A stretch of 20,248 nt of DNA from Chlamydomonas sphaeroides (taxonomy: Eukaryota > Chlorophyta > Chlorophyceae > Chlamydomonadales > Chlamydomonadaceae): contig BDDC01001673.1 in assembly GCA_001662425.1 (NCBI GenBank), positions 1 to 20,248 on the forward strand, written 5' to 3'. The notes beneath the pieces are model-generated. The model saw only the letters and a program-made list of their open reading frames with translations, made no database searches and was not told where the DNA came from. The stretch's first letter is position 1, and each line of letters begins with the position of its first letter. Position numbers and translations under genes: made by a program. Of this stretch, positions 1 through 12,300 are shown one piece after another.

Positions 1-380
1 TTGCTCCCCTGCTACAACCATCGTTGCATATGCTGGTCGCAGCTAGTACGTGTGTGTGTTACATTGCGAGGCCCTGAAAGCTGGACAGATCCCATATGTG
101 GGGAAGGAGGGAGGGCGCGTTGGCCTTCACTGCCGCGCGTACAGACCAACTGGCAGGTATGGAACGCGCTTGCTTGCCTGTAGTGGCTCCCCTGCAATGC
201 CTGCCAGCAATTCGGCATCGCTGGTGCCCTTTCCGACCGTGCAACTGTACGCGGACGCAGAGCATGTACCTGTCCGCAAGTAAGCGCGCGCAGCCCACCG
301 CGGCAATGCAGACCTACTGTCCACACGCAAGCGCATTACGCCGTTCACAGTGCCCAACCCCGGCGTGCCTCTCCATCCAC
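1..380 (+). other. Candidate cysteine-rich exons (possibly WSC-like) at the truncated 5' side
   Basis: Four segments are open and joined in phase 0: 1-45 (ends before GTACGT, contains CYNHRCICW), 145-156 (12 nt, TNWQ), 184-279 (32 codons, contains CNACQQFGIAGAL and RRACTCPQ, followed by GTAAGC) and 351-380 (CPTPACLSIH, followed by GTAGCT). Their spacing of cysteines around a G-x-A-G stretch recalls a WSC domain. No complete domain can be assembled, and the 184 acceptor is TAG. The shared phase is the main support. Confidence 0.35.
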
Positions 381-3300
381 GTAGCTGCTGCAACCGAGGG
401 CGGCGACCCATTCCTGGCGGTTGACCAGGGCAGCCAGCACGCAGTGGGCTCACTGAGGATCAGGCGAGGCCACGCAAGCTTGCGGATTATGGGAAGCCAC
501 ATCAAGTACAAGCAGCCCTGCATGGTGCTTATGGTTGCCTGGAGGCCATGACGCTGATCGCTTACATGTTCCATGTGCTTGCACGACCAGGTGGTGCGTC
601 GTCAGCACCGCATACTGTGTAATCGTGCCAGCCACGTTCACGGTGGAGATACGTATCGGTGCGTCGCCCGGTTGTGGATAGCCGTGGCCAGCGGCGCGGC
701 TGGGAGGCAGGCAGCAGTAAGAGCGAGCGGGAGTTTGTTGGACCTGCTCCCGACCGCATGCCGTGCTCGCTCCGGGACCTCCGCAAATTGCGCAGGTGAC
801 ACAGCGATCACAAGCCGCAGCAACAGGGGCTCCATCTCACTCAACCGGTACGTGTGTTTGCTTTCATCCACCGCCTGCTGTACCTGCTGCTTCAGCTCGC
901 CTGGGATGCGTGCGGTCAGACTGTCTTGCTGCTGCTGTTTGCGGTGCACTGCCGCCATCCGTTGTGTCACGCGCTGCTGGCTACATACAGGCTGGTCTGG
1001 ACAGCGAGCTCGCCGTACACCAGCACCGGCAGCACCACGGTTGTGAACCTCGCGGCACCCGCGGTCGGCCGGTGCGGGATGTGGCATGTGGCATGTCATG
1101 GCATGGCATGTGTGCGTGGCTGTGTAGAGCGCGTGAAGCTTTGCTAACCCCTTGCATGCAATTGCCCGTCACCCCCGTGTCGTGCTGCAACACGATTTGA
1201 CCGTCAGCTGGGTAAGCCAGCAGCAGAGGGCGTGCTTGCGGAAGAGACGTCGGCGAAGCGTTACACTCACCCCTGACTGCCACGCCAACCTTGCAGTTGA
1301 TCATTCAGAGCAAGAACCTGGGTGCGCAGCTGGCATGCGTGCTAAGGCAGGCCGCGTAGGCACTGCACAGCGCTGACGTATCATCGTATCTGTGCATGCT
1401 GCATGTAGACCCCAGCGGGAACATCCTGCAAGTAAGTCACACCCGCAAGACCCTGCCGCATAATTTACAAAACCCCAACGCTCAACACGAACACGTGCAC
1501 CCGCTGCTGCTGCCATCCGCCTAGGTGACTGAGGTCCAGGTGAGCTCCCCGCTGCATGCACGTATTCCAACTGTGTCGTACAGCCAGCAGGACCTCCGTT
1601 GCCTCGATAAAACCGTGTCTTATTACGTTGCTTGCTCCGTGTCATACATGTCCCGTACCGTCCAGCGGGCATGCTTAAGCCAGCCATCCGTACAACCACG
1701 CCCGTGTCCCTCCGCTGCCACGTCCTGTGCTGCAGGTCTTTGGGGTCCAGCTGTCCTTGCCCGCTGCTACGAACTATGCGCTGCGACGCCCAGTTTTCGC
1801 CTCGTCAGTGCTCGAGGGCGGCAACTGGAACCTTGGAAACGGGCCGGTGCGGCATACATGCACGAATGCTGATAGGCAGGGAAACCATTCACACCTTTAC
1901 GTGCAGCATGCCTCGCAAGCGTGCAGGGCTTCGCTGTGGACGACAACTTCCCGATGCAGCCATTCTTTCATTCGGACTACACGGCGTCTGATCCTTATCC
2001 TTGGTGGGTGAAGCATGGTGCCGGCAACATACGACACGCAAATCATCCACATGCAAGATATCATCCTCCATTGGGAGCAAGCGCGGCTTCAGCACGGCCC
2101 CCGTGTGTGCTGCGTATCGATCGCCCGCAGGCTGAGCATCAACTTGCAGCAGCCGATCATAGTTCGCAGGGTGGTGTTCTACAGCAGGCAAGACAGCGAC
2201 ACTGCAAGCCGCACCCGGTAAGCAAGCGAGGGTCAACGCATGATGGCATGGCCAGCCACGAGGCTAGCTACGCATGGGGCCAATATGCATGCATGCCAAT
2301 GTCGGTCTGCAACCGCATCCTCAGTGTCCGCTTACATGCACATCCGCATGCCCCCCCTGACACCATGCACGCTCACAGGAACGCGGTGAGTGCGTGCTGA
2401 GCGGGACGCCGGGCACCTCGGTACCACCTTGTCGCTTGGGATGTACAGGTTGCACACATGCTGCGGTGCTCCTTCTGCAGGAGATACGGATTGGCTTCAC
2501 GGCTATCAAGTAAGCCGCCTGCACATTGTCGTAGGTGGCGTTCTGTTTATATGTCGGACCACCAGCAAGTGGCTTGCCAGGGACATAACACGCTGCCCTC
2601 CACTACTGCCGCTGCTTGCAGGTCCACTGCCGACAACCCAAAAATCGTTTAAAACCCACTTGTGTGGAAACAAGTGCGTTGATATCAAGGACCCAGGAAA
2701 CATGTGCACAGCATAGCCTTTGAATGCTTGCATCTTTACTTGACGGTTATCATGATTACGAGTCTCTATCGACATAGCGCCCCATGATGAACCCTCAGGC
2801 ACCGAATCTGATTTTGCTAGCGAAAGATATGCGTAACATCACGCGCGACAGTTACCATGTCGGAAGTTGGGTTACGTTGCAGGTAAGTTGGCTGAAACGC
2901 TGGCGCAAATAAGCATGTTGGACATGTAAAGACCTACGGAAGCATGATACCGAACCTTCCTCGTATGTGCGTGCGTGCATTACGGTCCTTTCTCTCAGAA
3001 CGTTGCGCCATCAGGTGCGTGTCACCTTTTGCGGCTCTGTTGTGATACCTTTGCGGTTCTGCATTGTAGTAGCCCTGCCGATCGGCAATAATCAACCTAC
3101 TGAGAAGATATACACATCCATTGTGCCATCTGTTGCGCCACGCAACCCGGCACGTGTTGGTCCCCCTGCAGACGGATTCCTGCAGGTATATATGAAGCGC
3201 TGCATTAGCTGCATGATGAGTCGCAAAGCAACCCCCGCCCCCAAACTTATGAACTTGCCTTCGGGCGCGCTGTCATTGTGCAGGTCACCGAACTACAGGT

Positions 3301-6300
3301 GAGTCTGGTCGTACCGCCTGCCCCGTTCCCGCCGAGCATCTTGCCCCACGGCATGGCTTCACGGCTTCGTGCCTGCTGGCGGGCAACTTACAACCCATCA
3401 GGTATACGGATCTGTCGCGACGCTTGATCCTATTAACTACTCTTGGCTTGGGACGTCCCAAGCTTTGGCGTACGGCAACTCCTGGGAAGCTGGCCGGCCA
3501 GCAGCGGGCCATGGCGAGTGTGCGGCCGTACGGTCGAGTGGCTGCAACAGCACCACCAAGACCTGCACGTCGCACGCCTGGGTCAACCTGCCATGCTCAT
3601 TGCCAACTTACTCGTATCCGTACATCTGCGAGAGAGGTGCGTTGTTTCCCCCGCCGCCTTGCATGCTGTGCGCCGTGAGCCCGCCTAGCTATTGCGACCC
3701 TATGCTTGCCTGCTTGACAAGTAAGACGCACCATGAACTGCGACCCGATTCGTTTGCGATGGGCTGCTGCCGGCCACGCGCGCAGAAACATCGGCTGCTG
3801 GCAGCACCGTTGTCAATGGCAGTCGCCGGTTCCAGGCCCACGCCAGCGCCCGTAGCTGGACGGACGCACATGCGTATTGCCTCTCACTGGGCAACAACAG
3901 CCTAGCCAGCTTTGGCAGTGCCGCCGAGTACATCCGGGCCATGAGTGACCTGTGGGTGATGTGACGTGGGGCGACGACATGCACGCGGCATGTCGGGCGG
4001 TTGGCAGCAGCAGCAGCCGGCTCTTTGCTCCCCGGATGGACGCGGCGCTTGATGTCTGTCTCCACTTCGTCGCTGCGCAGGCTGGCCCAGCCTTCTGTGC
4101 TAGCATCGCTCGACTTCGCAGTGCCTGCTGGAAGCCTGGCCGGCACCGCGTTCCTGCACATCGGCCTCAATGACAGAGGTACGTGGCACCTCCTTGTTCA
4201 CTAGATAGCAGAGGTTGTCATTGTGCACGCAGACCCTTACACTGCGTGCCCTCGTGCGTGTTTTTTGTTGCAGACGTCCCAAACACATGGCGCTGGGTTG
4301 ACGGCCAGCCCTTTGGTTATGCCGCCACCTGGCTCCGTGCCACGCCCCTAGCCGGCAACGACTGCTCCGCCATCCGCCTCACTTGCTCCCGCCAGTCCGC
4401 TGGCGGCCCTTGGGGCAGGTGGGCGAGAGCCGTGCTGCTGGGTGCAACAGAGCTCCCCGTTTCCTTTTTCAAGATGGGTGTGCCCTTTGCAGTTGTACGC
4501 ACGTATGGAGTGACGTGGCCTGCTCCAGCAGCGCGGCTTTTATGTGCGTCCTCGACATCACCAGCAACTGGGGGTGAGCACCTGCATGCATGCCGTACGA
4601 CTAAACACTTCCATATGACATGCAACTAGACACAGCATCAGGTGCATAGCTTCCATCTCCGGTAAGCATCTGTGCCACTGCAACCCAGGTACCCGTCGAG
4701 CCCTCTTCTGTACAGCACGACCAGCGGTGCTTCCCCCCTGATACCAACCGCCGTCACACCTGTCAACCACCGCTGGGCGCCAGGTGGGCGCAGCGCTAGC
4801 TGTTGGCACACTCGCTCCGCTTCCGGCCGCTTTGCAGTGCACGCTGCGTCTACTTCATGCATCACTTAAACCCGCCCGTCCTGCTGGCTGCCGGCTCGAT
4901 GCTGATGTTTGCGGATGTTGTGCCGGCCACAGGCGCACCGGCCGCCACCGCCAGCAGCAACAGCAGGGACTGCGCGATGCTGGACGCGGTTGCGTCCAAG
5001 GGCTCCACAGACGTGGCCTGCACGCAGCTGCACAAGGTTGTGTGTCGTCGCGCCGCGGGCTCTGCGAACCCCTCCATCCAGGAGCGCGCCGCGGTCGCCG
5101 CGCTGCAGCCCATAGGATCCCGTGTCATCAACATGGGCAAGACCGTGCTCGCTGCTTACGACGGGCTGTACGACCAAGTCCAAGCCCAGGCCCTGTGCGA
5201 GGCAGTCGGCGGAACCCTGGCTGAGCTGTCGACGGATGAGGCGTCTCAAAACCTCGCCGTCCTCGTAAAGAACCTGGCAGCCCTGAATACGGCCATGCTG
5301 AGCGCCGGCGGTGGCCAGCTGGAGGCCTGGATTGGCCTGACATCCAGTGCCACCAACTCTGGCGGATGGGTTTGGGCTTCGTCCGGCATTGAAGCCAGCC
5401 CGACGATGTAGTTTCCCAGCCAGCCTAGCAGCGGTGTGTTGGCTAGCCTTGATGCCCTGGGCTCACTCAATGCAACAGGTGGGGAGCACAGTGCGCACTT
5501 GAACGGCATTTACAGCTCAGAAGCTACTAAGCTCTGAAGCCTCGAAGCCTGCAAGTCCCCAGCCTGCGGCCTCCGCATGGCCGTTGTGTCCACGCCCACG
5601 CAACGCATACAGGCCTGCGCGAGGACTGCGCTATGGTTGTTTACACGACCAGCGGCACCATGGGCTGGCGGGATGCCCCGTGCCGCGGCTCGTGGGCCCG
5701 GCCTCTCTGCACCCGAGACCTCGCAAGCAGCCGTGGCGGCAGCAACGCTCCCATTGCACAGACAGTGTACCAGGGAGAACACTACTCGCTCTACGACATC
5801 ACGACAGACTTTGAGGCGGCAGAGAACTTCTGCCAGGCGCAAGGCGGCGGGTCGCTTGCCTGGTTCACGAGCGCCCAACACGCTAGTCGGGTGGGAGACG
5901 GTGATGCGGTCTGGTTACAAGCACACACGCTACCTGCTGTCATTGGGCATGCATCATTGATTACCGACCAAACTCCTGCACACAGGTCGGCAAGATGGTC
6001 ACGGAGCGGTACGGAAGCCGCAACAACCGCTCATCTGTGGTCAACGCCTGGTTCGGGGCCAACGACCGCTCAAGCGACGGCACCTGGGTCTACTCGGTCG
6101 ATGGTATTAAGCCTGTGCCGGCCGCCCTGCGCTGGTCGGCTCCAGTGCGAGGGGCCCTCACCGTCACCCGCCATCACCTGCCGTACATCTCCACGCAAGG
6201 CCAGCAATACGGAGACGCGCTGTGCCCCGCCGGGCGGTTCGTGCGCGGCATCCTTGTCCGGGCTGATGCTGCCAGCAGCAACGACACGCTGCCAGGAGGA

Positions 6301-9300
6301 GCACGGGACCGCCACGGCGTGCTGTCGATGGCCCTGTGGTGCGGTGATGGAGTGACGGCGGACGAGCAGGGTCCCACGTCGAGCACCATTCGATCGGGCC
6401 CTGACTGGACCAACGTTGGCACCAACACCAGCTGGCGGTGAGCTTGCGCTGGGGAGAGCAGGGCAGCGGGGGGCTGCCTCAACGCCAACATACCCGCCCT
6501 CTCCGCGCAGCTTCTGCAACTCGACAAACTCTCTGTACAACCATGCGATTGGCATGGAGGTGGGGCTCGCACATGAAGAGCGAGAAACCTTCATTCAAGG
6601 AGGGCATATGTGGCGTGCCGTGCGCATCCCCCACACCCCACCTGTGCGGCGGCGGAGCCCCGTCGCAGCAGGCTTGCGTGCCGGTGACACATGCACCCCT
6701 GTGACACATGCACCCCTGTGCGCAGGTGTGGGGCGGCTCGCTGGGCGGAGACGGCCTGGGCCTGACCAACGTAGCCCTGATCTGCCAGTAAGGCGGCGCT
6801 GCTGCATGCATAGGCATTGTGTGAGCTGCGGCAGCGTGATGCAGGGTTAGCAGGGTGGCTCCTGTTCAGTTGGGCGGCCTGGCATCTGTCGCTGCGGATG
6901 CGGTCGCTGCCTGTGCAACAAACCGACCCCGCCGCCGTGCCGCCATTGCAGTCACGGAGGCCGGGCCGACCCTCAGCCAACCAACACGCTTGGCACGCTG
7001 CTTGGCGCCGCTCGGTGCCCGGTGAGCCGCGAGCCCACAGAGGACATTGATCTAGCACGGCGCATGAAACGGTTCCAACATTACCCGTGGTGCGTATCCG
7101 CACACACAGGCGCACCATTACGTCTGCGGCGTATCGGCAACGGCTCAAGCCCCGCTTGGGGACAGCGGTGACGTGAGCACTGCATGCATGTTGCACCGCG
7201 AGATGACGGCGGCACATATAGCATATTGCCAAGACGACATAACACGGGCTGCCTGGAACTTTGCGTGCGCAGGACACTGGGATATCACAGCTCGTCATGC
7301 TGTGCTGCCCCTCTGACGGGGCGCTGCCTGTTGTCACACGCCCCAACATCTACAATGTAGCCCTGAAGCAGTGCGTGCCGTGCCGTGTCTCGTGTGCCTG
7401 GCGCAAGGTCGCACATGCGGCCCAGGGAGGTGGCGTTTTTCTTGCCCCCTGAACAATCTTGCACCTCCCAACACTCGCTGACCTCGGACAGGTTTGCGTA
7501 CGCTTCATCTTCAGATACTAGCGCAGTGGCAGCCGGACGGGCCTTTGACGGCAACATAGCAACGTAAGCTCAGCAAAAGGCACGCAATTACCACAGCATG
7601 CATGCGTGCGGTCCTCGCACACACCCACCACGTCTGCATGTCAATAAGCGTGGCCTTACAATCCGCAGTGGAAATTACTGGCTTGGCGGGGCATCCGACG
7701 GTGAGATGGAGCACCACACAGATACCTGAACGCATGCGTTGCGCTTAATTTCCCCGCTGTCGGCTGTGTAAATCTTGTCATAGCTATCGAACACTGCTGA
7801 TACTATGCTGCCGTGCGCCTTATGCCCATTACAGCGCGCCCATGGCTTTCCGTCGATCTGACTGTGACCTGCTACATCGAAAGAGTCGAACTCGTAATGC
7901 GATCCGACTGCTGTGTCGCTGACAGGTACGACCGAACCGCTAGCTGGCACGTGCCTCGCTACGCCTAGCAAGGATGAGGCACCGAGCGAGCTATGAATGC
8001 CCGTCAAAATCGCTCACTGGCGGTAGCACGCAATGCATGGAGTTGGCCGCCTACTGCTGCACCCCGCATCACATGCATGCACCAGGTTCCTGGGCTCAGT
8101 TCTGCGAATTGGAAATCAGAGCGTGTCGTCAGCCGCCGATGCGGCCTTGATCATGGCGAACCCGGTGGTCTGGCAGCAGACGCTGAACTACGCAAGTAAG
8201 CCGCACCGGTTGTAGCCAGGTACAGGGCACCGATGGCACCGGGGGTCCGGCGGCCGGTGGTCGTTGCTGGCTGGGCACCCAGATGCCTCCTGTCCCATCC
8301 CGCGCGCCAGATGGCCAATTGATCAGCATTGAACTCGGCGCTCAGCCCGCCTACGGATCCTGGGTGGTCCTGCAAACCGGAACCGGGGCCGCTGTGGCCG
8401 AGCTTAGGGTGTTCGGCCTGCCGTGGACGGGTGCGTGCGCATGTGGCCCTGCCTGGCCGCCCCCTGTTGAGCGGCCTGTAGGCACTCAGCACAGCACTCG
8501 CGATCGACACGAAACCTACCGTTGTGATGTAGGCCTTACACCTGACCGCCTCCTGGGTTGTTTCATCAACGCGGTGCCCAGCCGTCTACCTACCTCCATG
8601 TTCTCTGACATGAATGTAGGCTCACCATGTAACTTGCGGCCAATCTCGCCATAGTGTTCACCTAGCACCTCACCCCGCGCTCCCCTGCAGCGGATGACAC
8701 CGCAACTGTGTGGTTGGGTTGCGCGTCGCAATGGGTTCGTGCTGTACGGCATCCAGAATGGTGAGGTCGGCGGATGCCGCATACGGACGACGTTGGTCCA
8801 TACATCGATGCGCTCTGTTGCATGAGGGCCCGCTACGTGACATGTGTACGTAACCCCTTGGCCGCAGGGAATGAGTGTTGGGCGGGAAATGACGAGGTAC
8901 GTGAGGATGCGTAACTGCGTGGACAGCTGCCATCTGTACGTAGGCACATGCACAGCGGTCGTCGTGAGTACGCCTCCCACTCTTTGGACCCCTCCCACAG
9001 GGCCTCGCTGTCTCGTTGGGCCGCATTAATGCTGGCTGCACGAAGGTCTGCCCCGGCGACAGCAACCAGGTACGTATTCGTGCGTGCACCACGAGCAGGT
9101 GCTCGGCGGTTTTAGTAGTGTCTGTTATTGGTGCACCTGCTTCTTGACTTTACTAAATGTGGATGCGTATATTGCAGACATGCGGTGGTGACGGACTCCA
9201 GCAAGCAGTGTACAGGATCCAGGGCAAGTCACGTTGCCACCTTGTGAGCCAAGCCCGCCAGCAACAAAATCGTGTCGCACCACAGGTCTAGTCGAGACCG

Positions 9301-12300
9301 AGTCGTGTGGCATAATGCGCATATCGGGCATCACAACATCTTCCACATCGTTTGTGCGGCGCCAGTGTACAAGCGGGCCCAAAGTGAACGCCCTGGCACG
9401 ACCGTTGTGCAGACGTGCGCTGTCAGCGGACGCTAGCAGCCAGCAGGCCGGCACCAGCCTGAGCGCCCCTCTTGGCATCAGCACCGCTCGGTCTGCCCGG
9501 CCTGTCACCGCCGCACGGCTGCCGTCTGGTGACGAGCTATTGCTACTTGACATGGTCTCGCCATTTGATCCGTCCCAGAGTATCTGCGAGGTGAATTACC
9601 GTACTTACAACCGCTGTCTTCCTGGCTAGTGACACACACTCCGCACACAGGCGCACGGCGGCCGGCTGGCTGAGCTGGACAGCGCTGCCGAGGTGGCTGT
9701 GGTTGAGGGCATGCTCGTCAGCTGGGCCTCGGGCAGCTACCCCAAGCCCACGCTGCGGGTGTGGTTTGGTGCCATGTACGACAAGGGCAGCTCCACATGG
9801 CTAACCGCCATCGGCGCAGCCATGGACTACGGCTGGGCCCGGATCAAACCTACCATAGCAGGCGGCGCATTGTGCGGCGTGCTGACGCTCACGCTCGCTT
9901 CGGGCAAGAAGGCAGGGACTATCGATTGGACTTCCATGGATTGCGCAACAGAAACGCTGCGCTTTGTGTGTCGGCGCCGGTCGGGGGCACAACCGCCCGT
10001 ATCTCTTGGCATGCTGCCAGCTGCAACGACCACCATACGAGACCGCGCCTTCTCGCTGTATCGTGACCGCCTGTCCTGGTCAGACGCGCGGCAGCTGTGC
10101 GCGCAGCAGGTAGGTGCGATTATTGGCAAGCACGCACGACGAGTATCATTCCCGTGTATGTGCGCATTGTACTAAAGCATATGTTGGTTGTTTGGGCAGG
10201 GTGGAGATGTCGCTTACGGCATCTCGGCCGACGGTGCAAGTCAGCTGGGAGCCATGGTCGCTGAGTGGGCGACAGGCCTTGGCGGCAGCATACCCATCAG
10301 CGTTTGGCTGGGCGCCTCCGATGAGAAGTCGCAGGGCTCCTGGAGCTGGCTGGACGGCTCTGGCATAGCGTACCACCGCTGGCAGCAGGGCGAGCCTGCT
10401 GCGTCGACTGACAGAAATTGCGCGCTGTGGGAGTTCGGTGTTGATCGAGACCTGTGGAAGGTGGAACAGTGCTCGGCTCTGGCGCTGCCACTTTGCGTCA
10501 AAGGTGGGCACTACTGCACACGAGTGCACCGTGCTGTTTGTGCGCAGATACGTAGCTCGGCGTGTATTCCCCCTTCTCTCCAACAGGGCTTCCTATCTTC
10601 CGCTGCAACAGCGGACTAGAGCCGCTGCCATCCTCGACACGTGTCGTCACGTGCCCTTCGGGCACCGTGGTAACGGGTGAGGAACCACGCCCTCTGCTTA
10701 TCAGCATACGCTTGAATCAATCTTACTTGCCACACACCGCATGCACTCCATTTCCACGGCACAGGCATCGTGGGCACGGTCGCGTCACCAGAGGCCGCCC
10801 TCACCATGCCGACGGGGCTCAACTGGGCGGCTATATGTGGCAGCCCCCACCTGGCCAACCAGATGCCCATGGGTGAGCTCGCTCACCCCATTACGTATGC
10901 TAAGGTGACGACATTATGAGCGAGCTTCTCATGCGAGCCTGCCTGTAATGCTGCATCCCACGACGACACACAGGCGCTGCTCTGCATACCGTGTGCCGAC
11001 CCGAGTGGTCCGTGCCCCGGCTGGAGGGCACCGATGCGGCGGTGCTGGGACCGCAGGACTCGAGGTCGTGTGCCGCAGCGTGCCTAGGCTCTCTGGCCCC
11101 CACCTGGCCCTACGCGTCGAGCTCACTATCGGTGCGCGCCAAGGGCCGGGTGTGGCCATATCCATGTGTGGCACCACCACTGCGCCACCAGCTACGGGCA
11201 CCTCCCCGTCCTGTCCCCAGGTGTGGTACAAGGGCGGCCGCTGCGCATGTGCTCGAGCCCTAGACGGCCAGCAGCTCAGCACCGAGTCATACCAGGCCAA
11301 CTACAACAAGACCGGCTATGTGCTGGATTACGGCCTGGATGAATCAATAGGCCAGATCTGCGCCACTGCCGAACGGATCCTGATGCCCAGCTTAGTGCAG
11401 GCCACTGCTATTGCTATTGGTAAGCGGCTGGGAGCAGGAGGCCCCGCCTCCTTGCTGGGCTTACTAGTTGCTTGCATCCAGTATCTTACCCGGCCTGGTA
11501 CTATATTTTCACACGCGAACACACGCAGAAACAACACCCTCGAGGCTGGTGTCGCTGGTCGGCGATGCCAAGTATCGCCTCATCACGGTCCCAGCCACAT
11601 GGGATGTCGCACGCCGCACTTGCCAGGCGCAGGGAGGCCACCTGGCGACAATTGAAGGCCCCGGAGCTGTTGGCGCCCTCCTCCGCCTTCTGCAACGCAA
11701 CTTGCCTCCCTCGGAGCTGCGCCCGCTGCGCGAGCAGGGGCTGTGGGTGGGCATGTACCTGGCTCAGGCCGACACGTACAGGTGGGGGGCACGGGGCTGC
11801 TGTGCTAGCTGCCCAACAAGGTCAGTGGTGATGAAAACTGTTGATTGAAATCTGCAAACATGCCTCGTTACGCCCCACAGGTGGCTCAACGGTGCACTGG
11901 TGTCCAGCGGCACGGTGGCCCCCATTGAGGACTACATGTATGCTCCTCCCAACTGCGGCATGCTGGTCAGCCTCGCCACATTCCGGTTCACATACCGTGA
12001 TGCCGAGTACCTGGTAAGTTGAGCCCTAGTAGTCAGCACGCACGGGCCATAACAAGTCATCTGCAGCACCCGCCCCTCATCCAAACAGTACACCTGAATG
12101 AACCCGCAACCGATGGTCGGTGTGTGCTGCCCATCTGCTGCGACAGTATTACGGCGATGCTCGGACGTACGCTGCCGCCCAGCAAACCTGCAGTGATGTT
12201 GGCGGCCTGCTTGCGCATCATCCAAGCCTGGAGGAGGCCGACGCTGTCGCCAATCGCCTTCGCAGGTTGGTAGTCCAGCACGCCTGGCTCCAGCCAGCCG

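Larger units (their letters stand above)
1736..3407 (+). other. Discoidin / F-type-lectin-like domain (complete, micro-exon rich)
   Basis: Exons are 1736-1846, 1927-2003, 2131-2217, 2379-2385, 2481-2509, 2622-2673, 2799-2882, 2999-3014, 3172-3185, 3284-3298 and the start of 3402-3636. Hallmarks in order: NYALRRPVFASS, FAVDDNF, FFHSDYTASDPYPW, LSINLQQPIIVRRVVFYSRQ, the split NA-EIRIG strand, NPLVWKQ, GSWVTLQ, and NVAPSDGFLQ-VTELQ-VYG. The layout matches F5/8C domains, and the H...R-x-D...R arrangement recalls the fucose site of F-type lectins. Here the last spacer is five residues (RQDSDTASR), where the usual motif is R-x-D-x(4)-R/K, so sugar binding is uncertain. A TAA codon sits in frame at 2650. 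Domain call is firm; exact edges of the smallest exons are less so. Confidence 0.82.

Noticed and set aside
638..1099. A 153-codon minus-strand open frame with Gln-rich segments
   Set aside because: No domain, no splice or start context, and similar open frames arise by chance in this GC-rich sequence.
4838..4932. Extension of exon 4933-5478 back to the CAG at 4835-4837
   Set aside because: That acceptor would put the exon in the wrong phase relative to 4689-4783 and leads to a TAA in the required frame. The acceptor at 4932 keeps the frame and the CTLD.
6781..6792. TGCCAGTAA read as a protein end after the VALIC strand
   Set aside because: GTAAGG here is a good donor, and the next exons complete the third VMO-I-like repeat in phase.
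6591..7349. A 252-codon open frame on the minus strand
   Set aside because: It is the reverse complement of VMO-I-like exons and introns, with no recognisable domain and codon content expected for antisense of GC-rich coding DNA.
10975..11056. Coding use of the stretch after the CACACAG at 10974
   Set aside because: The frame given by phase from 10872 conflicts with the conserved VVC...ISMCG segment downstream. The acceptor at 11056 fits.
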